Shown here piece by piece: positions 1 through 8,231 of a stretch of 64,000 nt of DNA. The notes beneath the pieces are model-generated. The model was not told the DNA's origin, did no database searches, and saw only the letters and a list, made by a program, of their open reading frames with translations. The translations under genes and the position numbers were made by a program. The DNA comes from Pseudomonadota bacterium (lineage in GTDB: Bacteria; Pseudomonadota; Gammaproteobacteria; Steroidobacterales; Steroidobacteraceae): contig JAKBCE010000022.1 in the NCBI GenBank assembly GCA_021808195.1, forward strand, positions 1-64,000, in the 5' to 3' direction. The stretch's first letter is position 1, and each line of letters opens with the position of its first letter.

Positions 1-127
1 ACAATATCCTGTGATTTCGGCATCAAACAGCGAATTGCTGACGTCAGAATTCCGCCCGTTGCCCTACTGTTGGCTATCTACCGTGAATCGGTCGATCTGT
101 AGCTCCGCTCACGCATAATGCGGGCTA

Positions 128-517
128 GTGAGCCGCTGCATCGCCATTGCGCTCGAAAAGCGATACCTCGCCTACATCGGGGAAGGTCTGAACCGCTGGC
201 CGGCCGCCCACCTGCGCGACGTCGTCCGGCTGTACCGGCTGGCACTCGAGCGCGCGCACTCCGGTGCCGTCTACCACGCGGTGGGCGAGCAGGGCGTGGC
301 CCTGCGGGACATCGCAAACACCCTCGGCACTCGTCTGGAAATGCCGGTGAAATCCCTCAGCACGCAGGACGCCGAGGGCTATTTCGGCTGGCTGGCCGCG
401 TTTGCGGCGGCGGACATTCCCGCCTCGAGCGACTGGACGCAGCGCACGCTCGGCTGGCATCCCGACGGCCCGGGCTTGCTCGCCGATCTTGCGCGGCTCG
501 AACTGCCGCCGGCCTGA
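128..517 (+). pseudogene. C-terminal fragment of an NAD-dependent epimerase/dehydratase (extended SDR)
   Basis: The 129 codons match only the last third of extended short-chain dehydrogenases of the NAD-dependent epimerase type. The segment around YIGEGLNRWPAAH, the mid-part VGEQGVALRDIA and the FGWLAAF...TLGWHP...GLLADL tail are typical of that C-terminus. The N-terminal Rossmann fold with its GxxGxxG motif and the YxxxK active site are absent, and the upstream bases 1-127 do not continue it in any frame. It opens on a GTG with no clear ribosome binding site. Most likely it is a remnant left by a deletion or rearrangement at the edge of the catabolic island. It is probably non-functional. 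Confidence 0.6.
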
Positions 518-1043
518 GTCCGCAGCCAGAGCGATGGACCGGCACGTCCGTCGCTCTGGCTGCCGCCGCAGAACGCCCAGCTTGCGAGTCCGGCACCCTA
601 CGCAATCCAGGCGGCTCACCTACCCCATCTTGGCAGCCACCGGGGCCACAGCTCCCGACTACGAAAATCCTTAGCCACCGTGCTCGTCACAGAATCGCTG
701 CCTGTGCCTACTCCTGCATCAGCGGCCAAAACGCGCGTCTTCAGTCCCCTCGGCACGAACACCCTTCTTGAGCACCCCTGGACGCAAGCAGCGTGTAGAA
801 ATACCTCATCGAGAACCCACAGACCGATGTAAACCCGCTTCGAAGACCCGGAAGAGAACGCCTACCCGAGCAAAAGAGCATTGACCCCTTCATAGATACC
901 AATGAAAGCACGCGACAGCGACTCGCTGCGATTGACGAGCGCAAGAGGCGCAGGCAGGCCAGAGCGAGGCCGATCGGGCTGCCCGCGGGCCGCTTACGGC
1001 AGTGCGTGCCAATCGGCTTTGACTGCGCTCGCGCTCTGGAATG
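518..1043. other. Intergenic stretch without recognisable gene
   Basis: About 526 bases between the epimerase remnant and the 3' end of the LigB-like operon. Short overlapping frames run through it on both strands, but none has a convincing ribosome binding site or recognisable protein. No tRNA, strong hairpin-plus-T terminator or direct repeat was noticed. It may be the decayed remainder of the truncated epimerase neighbourhood. Confidence 0.4.
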
Positions 1044-1865
1044 TCAGCCAAGGCGCATGACCGCTACCGTACACCCTACCGCGAAAACCGGGATGGGCGC
1101 ATAGAACCACAAATCCCCCGTACTGCCTTCCGTCGCTCCGGCGACCGCAATGTATGTGCGGATCTCGAAGCCACCCTGTCCCCCCTCGCGCCAGACGTCA
1201 TCGTCCCGGTAAGCAATCAACGAATCGCGGTTATTACTGAGGAATTTCTCGAGAAATTCCCGATCCCAACGTTCGTTGATGCGACCAGAATCTGGAGTCG
1301 CCGGCCAGTGCGAAATGCCGCCCGTGCCGACCACGGCGATGCGCTGCCGGCGGGCATCGCAAGCGCGCCGCAGCGCGCGTCCGAACTCGTAACAGCGTTT
1401 CAGCGGAATGAGCGGCGGTCCCTGACAGTTGATATTGACCGGAATGACCGGCAGATCGTAACGAGGCGTCAGGAAATGCAGCGGCACCATGATGCCGTGA
1501 TCGAACTTCCATTCCTGTGCATAGGCGAGATCGATCTCACTCATTACATCCTGGATGAGATCGCGGGCGAGATCCGGCGCGCCCGGAACCCGGTGTCGGC
1601 GGATCCCCAACCAAGCTTCATCCTCGATCGGCCCCTCGAAATGCTCAGCCATGCCAACGCAGATTGCCGGCATGTTGTTCATGAAGAAGTTAGCAAAATG
1701 CTCCGCCCCGATCACGACGAGCACATCTGGCCGGGCACTCTCCAGCGCCTGCCGCATGCGCTCGAGTGCGGCATAGAAGGCATCGCGGGCCTGCGGGTCG
1801 GCTCGATCGCCTCTGCCAGTGATACCAGGGGCATGACTGCACACGCCAGCGAATACCAGACTCAT
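1044..1865 (-). CDS. Class III extradiol ring-cleavage dioxygenase, LigB-like catalytic subunit
   Basis: A 273-residue protein of the LigB fold, which performs Fe(II)-dependent extradiol cleavage of catechols. The N-terminus has the family's CSHAPG iron-ligand region (His about residue 11). IGAEHFANFF carries the second metal His, and the later VVGTGGISHWP segment carries another conserved His. It is the last gene of a minus-strand meta-pathway operon. It follows a small LigA-like gene by 34 bases, so the two probably form a two-component enzyme like protocatechuate 4,5-dioxygenase or gallate dioxygenase. Its neighbours (hpaE/hpaF-like genes) point to a homoprotocatechuate-like substrate, but classical HpaD is a different single-chain sequence. 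The exact substrate is not readable from the sequence. Confidence 0.85.
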   Translation of the reverse strand: MSLVFAGVCSHAPGITGRGDRADPQARDAFYAALERMRQALESARPDVLVVIGAEHFANFFMNNMPAICVGMAEHFEGPIEDEAWLGIRRHRVPGAPDLARDLIQDVMSEIDLAYAQEWKFDHGIMVPLHFLTPRYDLPVIPVNINCQGPPLIPLKRCYEFGRALRRACDARRQRIAVVGTGGISHWPATPDSGRINERWDREFLEKFLSNNRDSLIAYRDDDVWREGGQGGFEIRTYIAVAGATEGSTGDLWFYAPIPVFAVGCTVAVMRLG

Positions 1866-1899
1866 GGAAGTGTCCCCCGCTGCGCGACGGTGCCGGCGC

Positions 1900-2205
1900 T
1901 CATCGGCCGTCCGCCCGTGTGTACAGGCCGACCCTCACCGGCCCGTATTTGCGCTCGCCGTCGCGCATTGCCTCGATGTAGGCATTCCACTCATAGCCGC
2001 GTAGCGCCGCGTAGTGCATGAGAATCTGACCATTGACGCCCATGACATAGAGCAGGCCGATGTCCGGTTCGCGGATGGCTCCCCGCTCCTCCTGCGACAG
2101 TTCGTACTCGCCGAGCAAACCGTCGAAGTCGTCCACAAAACGACGTGCCATCGCCGGGTCGCGGTTGAGCTGGAAGAGCAGCTTCTGCACGCAATAGAGG
2201 CTCAC
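1900..2205 (-). CDS. LigA-like small subunit of extradiol dioxygenase
   Basis: A 101-residue, mostly helical protein resembling the aromatic ring-opening dioxygenase LigA family. Recognisable parts are the start (YCVQKLLFQLNRDP), the FVDDFDGLLGEYELSQEE middle and the LLYVMGVNGQILMHY tail. In protocatechuate 4,5-dioxygenase the LigA chain caps the active site of LigB. The GTG start overlaps the stop of the preceding MarR gene as GTGA and has a GGAGG about eight bases upstream, so translation is probably coupled. The adjacent LigB-like gene is the expected partner. Having the small subunit as a separate gene beside hpa-type genes is unusual. Confidence 0.8.
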   Translation of the reverse strand: MSLYCVQKLLFQLNRDPAMARRFVDDFDGLLGEYELSQEERGAIREPDIGLLYVMGVNGQILMHYAALRGYEWNAYIEAMRDGERKYGPVRVGLYTRADGR

Positions 2206-2717
2206 CTCGTAGTCCTCCGACCGCCAGAGCCCGACTCCATCTCCTCCGAAAGATCCTCAAGCGCCGCCTCGAGCTCGTGCAGCAGTTTCAGGAGTCTGGC
2301 GCTGCGCTCGGCCCCGAAGCGCCGCTCGATCCTCGCGTAAATTGCTTCGGAATAAGGGGCGTGCGCCGCGATCAAACGCAACCCCTTGGGATCGAGGCTC
2401 ACCACGCTGCGGCGCAGATCGGAATCGACCTGACGACGTACGATGAACCCCCGCCTCTCAAGATCAGGAAGGATACGCGAGAGACTGGGAGCCAGCAGGA
2501 AGGTCTCCTCCGCGAGCGCGGTGACCTCGATCGGTCCGGAATGTGCAAGCGCCCTCAGGATTCGCCACTGTTGCTCGGTGACCCCGCGCTCGCGCAGTCC
2601 AGGCCGAAACAGACGCATGACCGCCTCGCGCGAACGAAGCAACGCCATCGGCAGTGATTCGGAGAACGGTCGCATCGGCAGGGCGCACTGCCGCTTGCCA
2701 GACGAGCGGTTAGCCAT
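2202..2717 (-). CDS. hpaR: MarR-family regulator, HpaR-like
   Basis: About 171 residues from the chosen start. The region RERGVTEQQWRILRALAHSGPIEVTALAEE is the typical start of the MarR winged helix, followed by the recognition helix with SLSRILPDLERRG and the wing (RRQVDSDLRRSVVSL). This pattern is that of HpaR/HpcR, the repressor of homoprotocatechuate meta-cleavage operons. The reading frame is open further upstream, but ATG 2717 (or 2720) overlaps the end of the FAH-family gene, as is usual for coupled genes. The regulator lies inside the operon it probably controls. A perfect inverted repeat at 6488-6507, ahead of the operon, is a candidate binding site. Confidence 0.82.
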   Translation of the reverse strand: MANRSSGKRQCALPMRPFSESLPMALLRSREAVMRLFRPGLRERGVTEQQWRILRALAHSGPIEVTALAEETFLLAPSLSRILPDLERRGFIVRRQVDSDLRRSVVSLDPKGLRLIAAHAPYSEAIYARIERRFGAERSARLLKLLHELEAALEDLSEEMESGSGGRRTTR

Positions 2718-3570
2718 CATCGTCCTCCACCTCGTTGCGCAGCACGCCCACCCGAGAAACCTCGACTTCCACGACATCTGCGGGCACGAGATATCGGGGG
2801 GGATCAAGCCGCGCACCTGCGCCGCTCGGCGTACCCGTGAGTATCACATCACCCACCTCGAGCGAGCAGAACGTGGACAGATAGCTGATCAGGTACGGTA
2901 TGGGGAAGATCATCCGGTCACTCGTGTCGTCCTGACGGATCTCACCATTGACGCGCGTCGTCACGCGCAGCGGGGCAGGCCCGACCTCCTCGGCAGTAAC
3001 GATGCAGGGGCCCAGAGAACCAGAGCGGTCGAAGTTCTTCCCCTGTGTCACGTTGAACTTCGCGTGCCGCAGCCAATCACGCACCGAACCCTCGTTGGCA
3101 CAGCAGTAGCCGAGCACGTGCTCCAGCGCCTCCTCCTCCCGGATGCGCCTGCCTCCCCGGCCGATGACAATCGCGATCTCACCCTCATAATCGAGCTGCT
3201 CGGACTCTCTGGGCCGCACTATCGCCTCACCTGGCGCCGCGAATGAGGTGTGCGAACGCATAAAGATACTCGGATAGCGCGGTCGTTCGGATCCGTCCTT
3301 GTATTCCTCGTTCCGATCAGGGTAATTGACACCGATGCAGAAATAGCGCGCGCACCGTCCGGCGGGATTGAGAAAGCGGACCTCGTCGGTCGCGTAGTCG
3401 CACGATCCGACGCGCGCCGCGGCGAGCGCCGACTGCAGTAGATCTGCGCGAACGAGTGAGAGCACATCGGCGACCGAGCCCCGCAGCTTGGCGCCGACAT
3501 CGACGATGCCCTCCGGCGTGAGCACGCCGCACGAGCGACGCTGCGCGACCTGGAAATTAACAAGCCTCAC
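2710..3570 (-). CDS. Fumarylacetoacetate hydrolase-family isomerase/decarboxylase (HpaG-like)
   Basis: A 286-residue protein of the FAH superfamily. The metal-binding part is visible as YEGEIAIVIG (acidic ligands), with the conserved segments YFCIGVNY, ANEGSVRDW (TN[DE]xSxRD-like), KNFDRSGSLGP and the terminal DVILTGTPSGAG. In hpa pathways such proteins isomerise 2-hydroxyhepta-2,4-diene-1,7-dioate and decarboxylate the 5-oxo-tricarboxylate intermediate. E. coli HpaG is a double-length fusion, whereas this is a single-domain form. Its GTG start overlaps the stop of the upstream aldolase gene as GTGA. No separate HpaH hydratase gene is seen, so this or another enzyme must cover that step. Confidence 0.8.
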   Translation of the reverse strand: MRLVNFQVAQRRSCGVLTPEGIVDVGAKLRGSVADVLSLVRADLLQSALAAARVGSCDYATDEVRFLNPAGRCARYFCIGVNYPDRNEEYKDGSERPRYPSIFMRSHTSFAAPGEAIVRPRESEQLDYEGEIAIVIGRGGRRIREEEALEHVLGYCCANEGSVRDWLRHAKFNVTQGKNFDRSGSLGPCIVTAEEVGPAPLRVTTRVNGEIRQDDTSDRMIFPIPYLISYLSTFCSLEVGDVILTGTPSGAGARLDPPRYLVPADVVEVEVSRVGVLRNEVEDDDG

Positions 3571-4478
3571 GCTGCGCGCCCATCGATGAGACCCGCGCGC
3601 TGCAGCACCTCATCGAGACGCCTCTCGAGCTCCGCCGTTGCCGGCACCATCGGCAGCCGGTGCTCGTTGGCCGAGAGAATGCCGAGGCGGCGCATCATAT
3701 ATTTCATCGGAATGGGATTAGTATCAAAAAAGACCGCTTTGTTGATCTCGAACAGTCTCTGGTGCAATGCTTGCGCCCCCGCGAGATCCCCACGCCAGAG
3801 CGCTTCGCACAGGTCCGATAGAATCCGCGGCTGCAGATTACCGACGGCATTCATCAGGCCACAGGCTCCAACGGCCATCATCGGGAAGCTCAGCTCCTCC
3901 AGACCCACGAAGACCTTGAACTCCGGGCCGAGCGCGGCTTGACATTCCGATACAAGAGCGAGGTCATTCACAGCATGCTTCATGCCGATGAAAGACGCGG
4001 ATTGGGCGCGCAGCTCCATCAGCGTCTCTAGGGTCACGCCGACAGCGGTTCGGCCTGGAATGTGATAGACCATCCAAGGCAGACCCGTTAGGGATGCAAT
4101 CTCTAGGTAATACGCGATCAGGCCGCGTTGCGGCGGCCGGATATAGTAAGGCGTCACGATGAGCAACGCATCGGCGCCCGACTTGGCGGCATGCTCCGTG
4201 AGTTCTCGTGTCTCCCGTAACGACTGCGATCCGGTGGCCGCGACGACCGGCACACGACCGCCGGCAACCCCGACCGCGATATCAACTAACTGGTTGCGCT
4301 CGGCCACAGAGAGCGTGGAGGGCTCGGCTGTCGTCCCGTTCACCAGCACGCCATGCGAGCCATTCTCAATTTGGAACGCGACCAGCCGCGCATATGCCTC
4401 GTAATCGACGTCATCGCGGCGAAATGGAGTAACTAAGGGGGGAATCGAGCCTTTGAGTCTGTCGAGCCGGCCGTTCAC
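3567..4478 (-). CDS. Dihydrodipicolinate synthase-family aldolase
   Basis: A class I aldolase of the DapA/N-acetylneuraminate lyase family. It shows IPPLVTPF near the start, GVLVNGTTAEPSTLS (the phosphate-binding GTTGE-like loop), VTPYYIRP with the family Tyr, and FIGMKHA carrying the Schiff-base Lys. Its place between the FAH isomerase and hpaE-like genes suggests it cleaves 4-hydroxy-2-oxoheptane-1,7-dioate-type intermediates to pyruvate and an aldehyde, replacing HpaI. A housekeeping DapA role is less likely. An AGGAG lies eight to nine bases upstream of GTG 4478, so that start is preferred over ATG 4496. Confidence 0.78.
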   Translation of the reverse strand: MNGRLDRLKGSIPPLVTPFRRDDVDYEAYARLVAFQIENGSHGVLVNGTTAEPSTLSVAERNQLVDIAVGVAGGRVPVVAATGSQSLRETRELTEHAAKSGADALLIVTPYYIRPPQRGLIAYYLEIASLTGLPWMVYHIPGRTAVGVTLETLMELRAQSASFIGMKHAVNDLALVSECQAALGPEFKVFVGLEELSFPMMAVGACGLMNAVGNLQPRILSDLCEALWRGDLAGAQALHQRLFEINKAVFFDTNPIPMKYMMRRLGILSANEHRLPMVPATAELERRLDEVLQRAGLIDGRAA

Positions 4479-4505
4479 GCTGGAGTCTCCTGGCATGGCG
4501 ACGCC

Positions 4506-6023
4506 TCACGCGCCGAGGCTGGGCACGCGATGGGTGCCGAAAGCGAGGCAGATGTTCTTAGTTTCCATATAAAACTCAAAGCTGTGATCACCACCGTCAC
4601 GACCGATACCGCTCGCCTTCATACCGCCGAACGGTGTCGGCAGGTGTCGGTTGTTCTCGGAGTTCACCCAGACCATACCAGCATCGACACCGTGAGCCAT
4701 CCGCAGCGCGCGGCCGGTATCGGCAGTCCAGACATAAGCGGCTAGACCGTATGGAGTGTCATTCGCTATGCGCAACGCCTCAACTTCGTCGTCGAAAGGG
4801 ATCGCCGTCAGCACCGGCCCGAAGATCTCTTCGCGCGCCACGCGCATGCGATTGCTCGCCCCGACAAACAGAGTCGGCTGGACGTACAATCCGGGCGCGA
4901 GCGAATCGACGCGCGCGCCTCCCACACGAGTGCGCGCCCCGTCTTCGCGAGCGATGCTGAAGTAGCTCAATACCTTTTCGAGGTGTCGGGGGTGGATGAG
5001 CGGCCCGACCTCCGTAACGGGATCGAGTGGATGTCCGACCTTCAGGCGTGCCACCCTCTCGGCGACACGCTCGACGAATCGGTCGTAGATGGGACGCTGC
5101 ACCAGCAGCCGGCTCGAGGAGGTGCACCGCTCGCCATTCAGGCTGTAGATCATCAACACCACAGCGTCGAGCGCACGCTCAAGATCGGCATCCTCAAACA
5201 CGATGACCGGATTCTTGCCGCCGAGTTCCAGATGCACACGTTTCAAGGTCGGTGCACCCTGACTCATGATTAGGCTGCCTGTCTTCGACTCCCCCACGAA
5301 CGCCGTCGCGCGGATGGCGCCATGTTCGGTGAGGAGTCTGCCGGCCTGTTCGCCGGTTCCGTTGACCACGTTGATGACGCCCGGGGGAATACCAGCCTCT
5401 GTCATGATCTCGGCGAGTCGCATCGCGGTCAGAGGGCTCCACTCCGCCGGCTTGTGCACGATGGTGCAACCAGCGGCCAGTGCGGGCGCGATCTTCCAGG
5501 TCGAGAGCATGAACGGCGTGTTCCATGGCGTGATCACCGCCACCGGTCCTATGGGCTGACGCACGGTATAATTGATATGTTCGGCAGCCGGCAGTGCCAA
5601 TCCATCGGCTGCGGCAGGCGCCCGATCCGCGAAGAAGCGGAAGTTCTCCGCACCACGTAGTGCCGCGACACTCATGAATCGCAGCGCTTGGCCCGTGTCC
5701 ATGCACTCGATGAGCGCGATCTCCTCGCGGTGCGCCTCGATCGCGTTCGCTATGTTGTGCAGCAGTTCCCGCCGCGCGTGTGGGTGCATGGCGCGCCAAG
5801 CCGGGAAAGCCGCTTCGGCGGCAGATGCGGCGGCATGCACGTCCCGCTCATCGCCCGCCACGATCCGACCCATCACACGGCCGTCCACAGGCGAGAGGTT
5901 CTCAAGCAAATTCAAACTCGACCCACGTTCATGGCGACCGGAGATGAAATGGCCTAGCGGCTCTGCGCGAAAGCGCGCCAGGAAACCCTCAGCCTTTGCC
6001 AGGTTCGCTTGGAGCGCGTTCAT
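4506..6023 (-). CDS. hpaE: 5-carboxymethyl-2-hydroxymuconate semialdehyde dehydrogenase (HpaE-like)
   Basis: A 505-residue NAD-dependent aldehyde dehydrogenase of full length. The catalytic Glu lies in LELGGKNP and the catalytic Cys in SLNGERCTSSSRL, a form characteristic of HpaE proteins. ITPWNTPF and the EEIFGPVL and NRHLPTPFGGMKASG blocks are also present. It would oxidise the semialdehyde formed by ring cleavage to the corresponding dicarboxylate. The start overlaps the stop of the hpaF-like gene as ATGA. It is followed after a short gap by the aldolase and FAH genes, in pathway order. Confidence 0.85.
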   Translation of the reverse strand: MNALQANLAKAEGFLARFRAEPLGHFISGRHERGSSLNLLENLSPVDGRVMGRIVAGDERDVHAAASAAEAAFPAWRAMHPHARRELLHNIANAIEAHREEIALIECMDTGQALRFMSVAALRGAENFRFFADRAPAAADGLALPAAEHINYTVRQPIGPVAVITPWNTPFMLSTWKIAPALAAGCTIVHKPAEWSPLTAMRLAEIMTEAGIPPGVINVVNGTGEQAGRLLTEHGAIRATAFVGESKTGSLIMSQGAPTLKRVHLELGGKNPVIVFEDADLERALDAVVLMIYSLNGERCTSSSRLLVQRPIYDRFVERVAERVARLKVGHPLDPVTEVGPLIHPRHLEKVLSYFSIAREDGARTRVGGARVDSLAPGLYVQPTLFVGASNRMRVAREEIFGPVLTAIPFDDEVEALRIANDTPYGLAAYVWTADTGRALRMAHGVDAGMVWVNSENNRHLPTPFGGMKASGIGRDGGDHSFEFYMETKNICLAFGTHRVPSLGA

Positions 6024-6430
6024 TGACGCACCGAACTGGCACCCTGTCGGCGCCTAACGTGATCGTGCAAATTGTTTTTCTTGAAGGTGAGAACCGGATC
6101 GATCTCCTGCATCTCGAGCGAGATCGCGAGTGGCCCGCTGTCGAACACCGGAGCGAGGTGCCGGCATGCCACCTCGAATATGGCCTGGCAAGCGCGTCGA
6201 CGGGTGTCGAGATCGCGCCCGTGCCCCACTTTGAGGTTCAAATGCACGAATGCGTTGTCAGGGTGTCCATCGGCGATGAGGTAATTCTCCGCCTCGTACG
6301 CACGGGTGCGAATGCCTCCGACCGGAAACACGCCCGTATCGAGCGCTGCTCGATGAATCTGCGCAAGAAATTCGCTCACATCGAGCCGGTAGCGAAGTCC
6401 GGCGGAATACTCGATCACGATATGCGCCAC
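6020..6430 (-). CDS. hpaF: 5-carboxymethyl-2-hydroxymuconate isomerase-like (HpaF)
   Basis: A protein of about 136 residues resembling the CHMI tautomerase: AHIVIEYSAGL at the N-terminus, a middle with NYLIADG and FVHLNLKVGHGRD, and a C-terminal LEMQEIDP. The frame is open to 6463, but a GGGAGG six bases before GTG 6430 and the family alignment fix the start there. The residue after the initiator is Ala (codon GCG). The family normally has the catalytic Pro in this position, exposed after Met removal. Either activity is altered or this is a non-proline variant. It is the first gene of the meta-cleavage operon. Confidence 0.75.
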   Translation of the reverse strand: MAHIVIEYSAGLRYRLDVSEFLAQIHRAALDTGVFPVGGIRTRAYEAENYLIADGHPDNAFVHLNLKVGHGRDLDTRRRACQAIFEVACRHLAPVFDSGPLAISLEMQEIDPVLTFKKNNLHDHVRRRQGASSVRQ

Positions 6431-6487
6431 GAGGACCCTCCCACATCCAAGGCGAATGCGCACCAGAGCGAATCATGGTCGCGCGAT

Positions 6488-6507
6488 ATAGTTAACATCA
6501 TAACTAT
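6488..6507. promoter_or_regulatory. Perfect inverted repeat, candidate MarR/HpaR operator
   Basis: ATAGTTA and TAACTAT form perfect 7-base arms around ACATCA, in the region between the divergent hpaF-like and carboxymuconolactone-decarboxylase-like genes. Twenty bases with two short arms fits a MarR dimer site. The core TTAACATCATAA recurs at 11873-11884, just upstream of the Rieske oxygenase. Binding by a specific regulator is inferred. Confidence 0.5.
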
Positions 6508-6603
6508 CTACTGGCACAATGCAAGCTCCGTGACCGGCGCCGGCAATCCGGATCCGCGCCGCGACGCCAGATCACGCTACCACTCAAGTGAGGCCGTGCC
6601 CCG

Positions 6604-7164
6604 ATGTCATGCTCTGTGCCACGAATAGAATTCGCCGACTTCCCCCCTACGCTCGCCGCCAGCCTGGCGCCACGGGTGAAGCGACTGGGTTATCTCGGTG
6701 AGTTCTTCAAGTGCTGCGCGCACCAACCGCGCGCGCTCGGCGCCTTCATCGAATTCACGGAAGCCGCCCAGGATGGCCTCCCGCAACCGCTAGCTGAGCT
6801 GATCGCGCTCACCTGCACGACCTGGATGGGTAACGATTACGAGCGCAACCAGCACGAGCGCCTGTGTATACGGCTTGGTCTCGCGCGCGAGTGGATCGCC
6901 GCGGTGTGCGCCCTGCGGCCGACTGCCGATTGCTCGCTGACCGTCGAGGAGAGGAACATTCAGCGCCTGACGCTTGCGATTCTGGAAAAGAACGGCACGG
7001 GCACCGGCGGGCTGTTCGAGGAGACCGTCGAACGCCTCGGTGCACGCGCGGCGATTGCCATTCTCATGAATATCGGCCGATGCGTGACTCACGGTCTCAT
7101 CGTCAATACCCTCGCTCTTGCGCCACCATTTCCCTCCATCTTTGCGGAGGAATTCACCGGCTGA
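6604..7164 (+). CDS. Carboxymuconolactone decarboxylase-family protein
   Basis: A 186-residue helical protein of the CMD/AhpD superfamily. The core has LAELIALTCTTWMGNDYERNQHE, where the family usually has a Cys, an acidic residue and a His. There is a single Cys in that block, so a thiol-disulfide AhpD mechanism is unlikely. The C-terminal part (GRCVTHGLIVNTLAL) fits the fold. It is divergent from the meta-pathway operon and followed by the convergent LigW-like gene five bases away. A GTGAGG about ten bases upstream is a weak ribosome binding site. The substrate is unknown; a lactone or aromatic intermediate of the same island is likely. Confidence 0.7.
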   Translation: MSCSVPRIEFADFPPTLAASLAPRVKRLGYLGEFFKCCAHQPRALGAFIEFTEAAQDGLPQPLAELIALTCTTWMGNDYERNQHERLCIRLGLAREWIAAVCALRPTADCSLTVEERNIQRLTLAILEKNGTGTGGLFEETVERLGARAAIAILMNIGRCVTHGLIVNTLALAPPFPSIFAEEFTG

Positions 7165-7168
7165 GCGG

Positions 7169-8221
7169 TCAGAGCCTGAAGAGCCGCTCGGCGTTGACCT
7201 GGAAGAAGAGCTTCTTGTGCTCTAGTGACATCTTCATGTCATCGAGCACCGCCACCTCCTCGGCTGGGCATTGGTACGGATAGTCCATCGCGTACAGAAC
7301 CCGGTCGACGCCAATCACATCCTGCGTGAATCGGATGGCCGGCTCCCATGCGACCCCGGAATTGGTGATGTGGAAATTCTCCCGCAGATAGGTCGATGGC
7401 CTGCCTCGCTTGAGTGGCTTCATCTGCTCGTACCGTCCCGAGCGCACCGTCGCCTGGTGCATGTAATCGAGGCGATACAGCCAGAACGGCAGCGCCTCCC
7501 CCATATGACCGATGATCACCTGCAACCGCGGGAAGCGATCTAGCGTACCGCTCGTGATCAGGCGCAACGCATGCAAGCCGGTTTCTACCCCGAAACCGAA
7601 AATCGCCCCGTCGAGCCCCGCCTCAAGCATCGGACCAATCATGCCTGGCGGCGGCGTATTCGGATGCAGGTAGATCGGCACCTGCAGCGCCTCGGCTGCC
7701 TCCAGCAGCGGGGAGAACTTCGGATGGTCGAGGTACTCGCCATGCGTATGGGAGTTAATGATCACCGCCCGCATGCCCAGCCGGGTGACCGCGCGCTCGA
7801 TCTCTCGGGCCGCAGCTTCCGGGTCCTGCGGAGCGCACGCCGCCATTCCTGTGAAGCGCCCCGGGTGCTTGCGGCAGGCTTCCGCGAGCTGTTCGTTGGC
7901 GAGCACCGCCATGGCGACTGCCTCGTCCCGCGGCAGGATCTGGGTGCCGGGCGAGGTCAGTGCGATGATCTGCCGGTCGATGCCGCGGGCGTCCATGTCC
8001 GCGAGCCGCAGCGCATCGAGATCCTGTAGCCGCTCGAACACGAAGCGCGGCCGCTCCGCGGCGCTCGTCATGTAGAAACCCATCAGGCTGTGGAACCCCG
8101 GATCTATTCCCGGCTCAGTCAGCAGCTCACGATATCGCCTCACCAACTCCGGAGGAGCGAACGCCTCCTCGGTGGCGATGCGCAGGTACCCTCGTCCGCC
8201 GCCCGTTGCGAGTATCGTCAT
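7169..8221 (-). CDS. Amidohydrolase-family decarboxylase, LigW/ACMSD-like
   Basis: A 350-residue TIM-barrel metal enzyme. It begins with LRIATEEAFAPPE, the EEAF form seen in 5-carboxyvanillate and gamma-resorcylate decarboxylases. It continues with VPIYLHPNTPPP, VIIGHMGEALPFWLYRLD and a terminal YAMDYPYQ with the conserved Asp. These supply the metal and catalytic residues of non-oxidative aromatic decarboxylases. AGGAGG lies upstream of the ATG. It is the third gene of an operon with a stilbene/carotenoid cleavage oxygenase and an aldehyde dehydrogenase. Removing a ring carboxylate from a lignin-type aromatic acid is the likely role; the substrate is inferred. Confidence 0.8.
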   Translation of the reverse strand: MTILATGGGRGYLRIATEEAFAPPELVRRYRELLTEPGIDPGFHSLMGFYMTSAAERPRFVFERLQDLDALRLADMDARGIDRQIIALTSPGTQILPRDEAVAMAVLANEQLAEACRKHPGRFTGMAACAPQDPEAAAREIERAVTRLGMRAVIINSHTHGEYLDHPKFSPLLEAAEALQVPIYLHPNTPPPGMIGPMLEAGLDGAIFGFGVETGLHALRLITSGTLDRFPRLQVIIGHMGEALPFWLYRLDYMHQATVRSGRYEQMKPLKRGRPSTYLRENFHITNSGVAWEPAIRFTQDVIGVDRVLYAMDYPYQCPAEEVAVLDDMKMSLEHKKLFFQVNAERLFRL

Positions 8222-8231
8222 GTGAACCTCC

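Noticed and set aside
1041..2021. Plus-strand frame of 326 codons
   Set aside because: Lies antisense to the LigB-like gene, which has clear family motifs on the minus strand.
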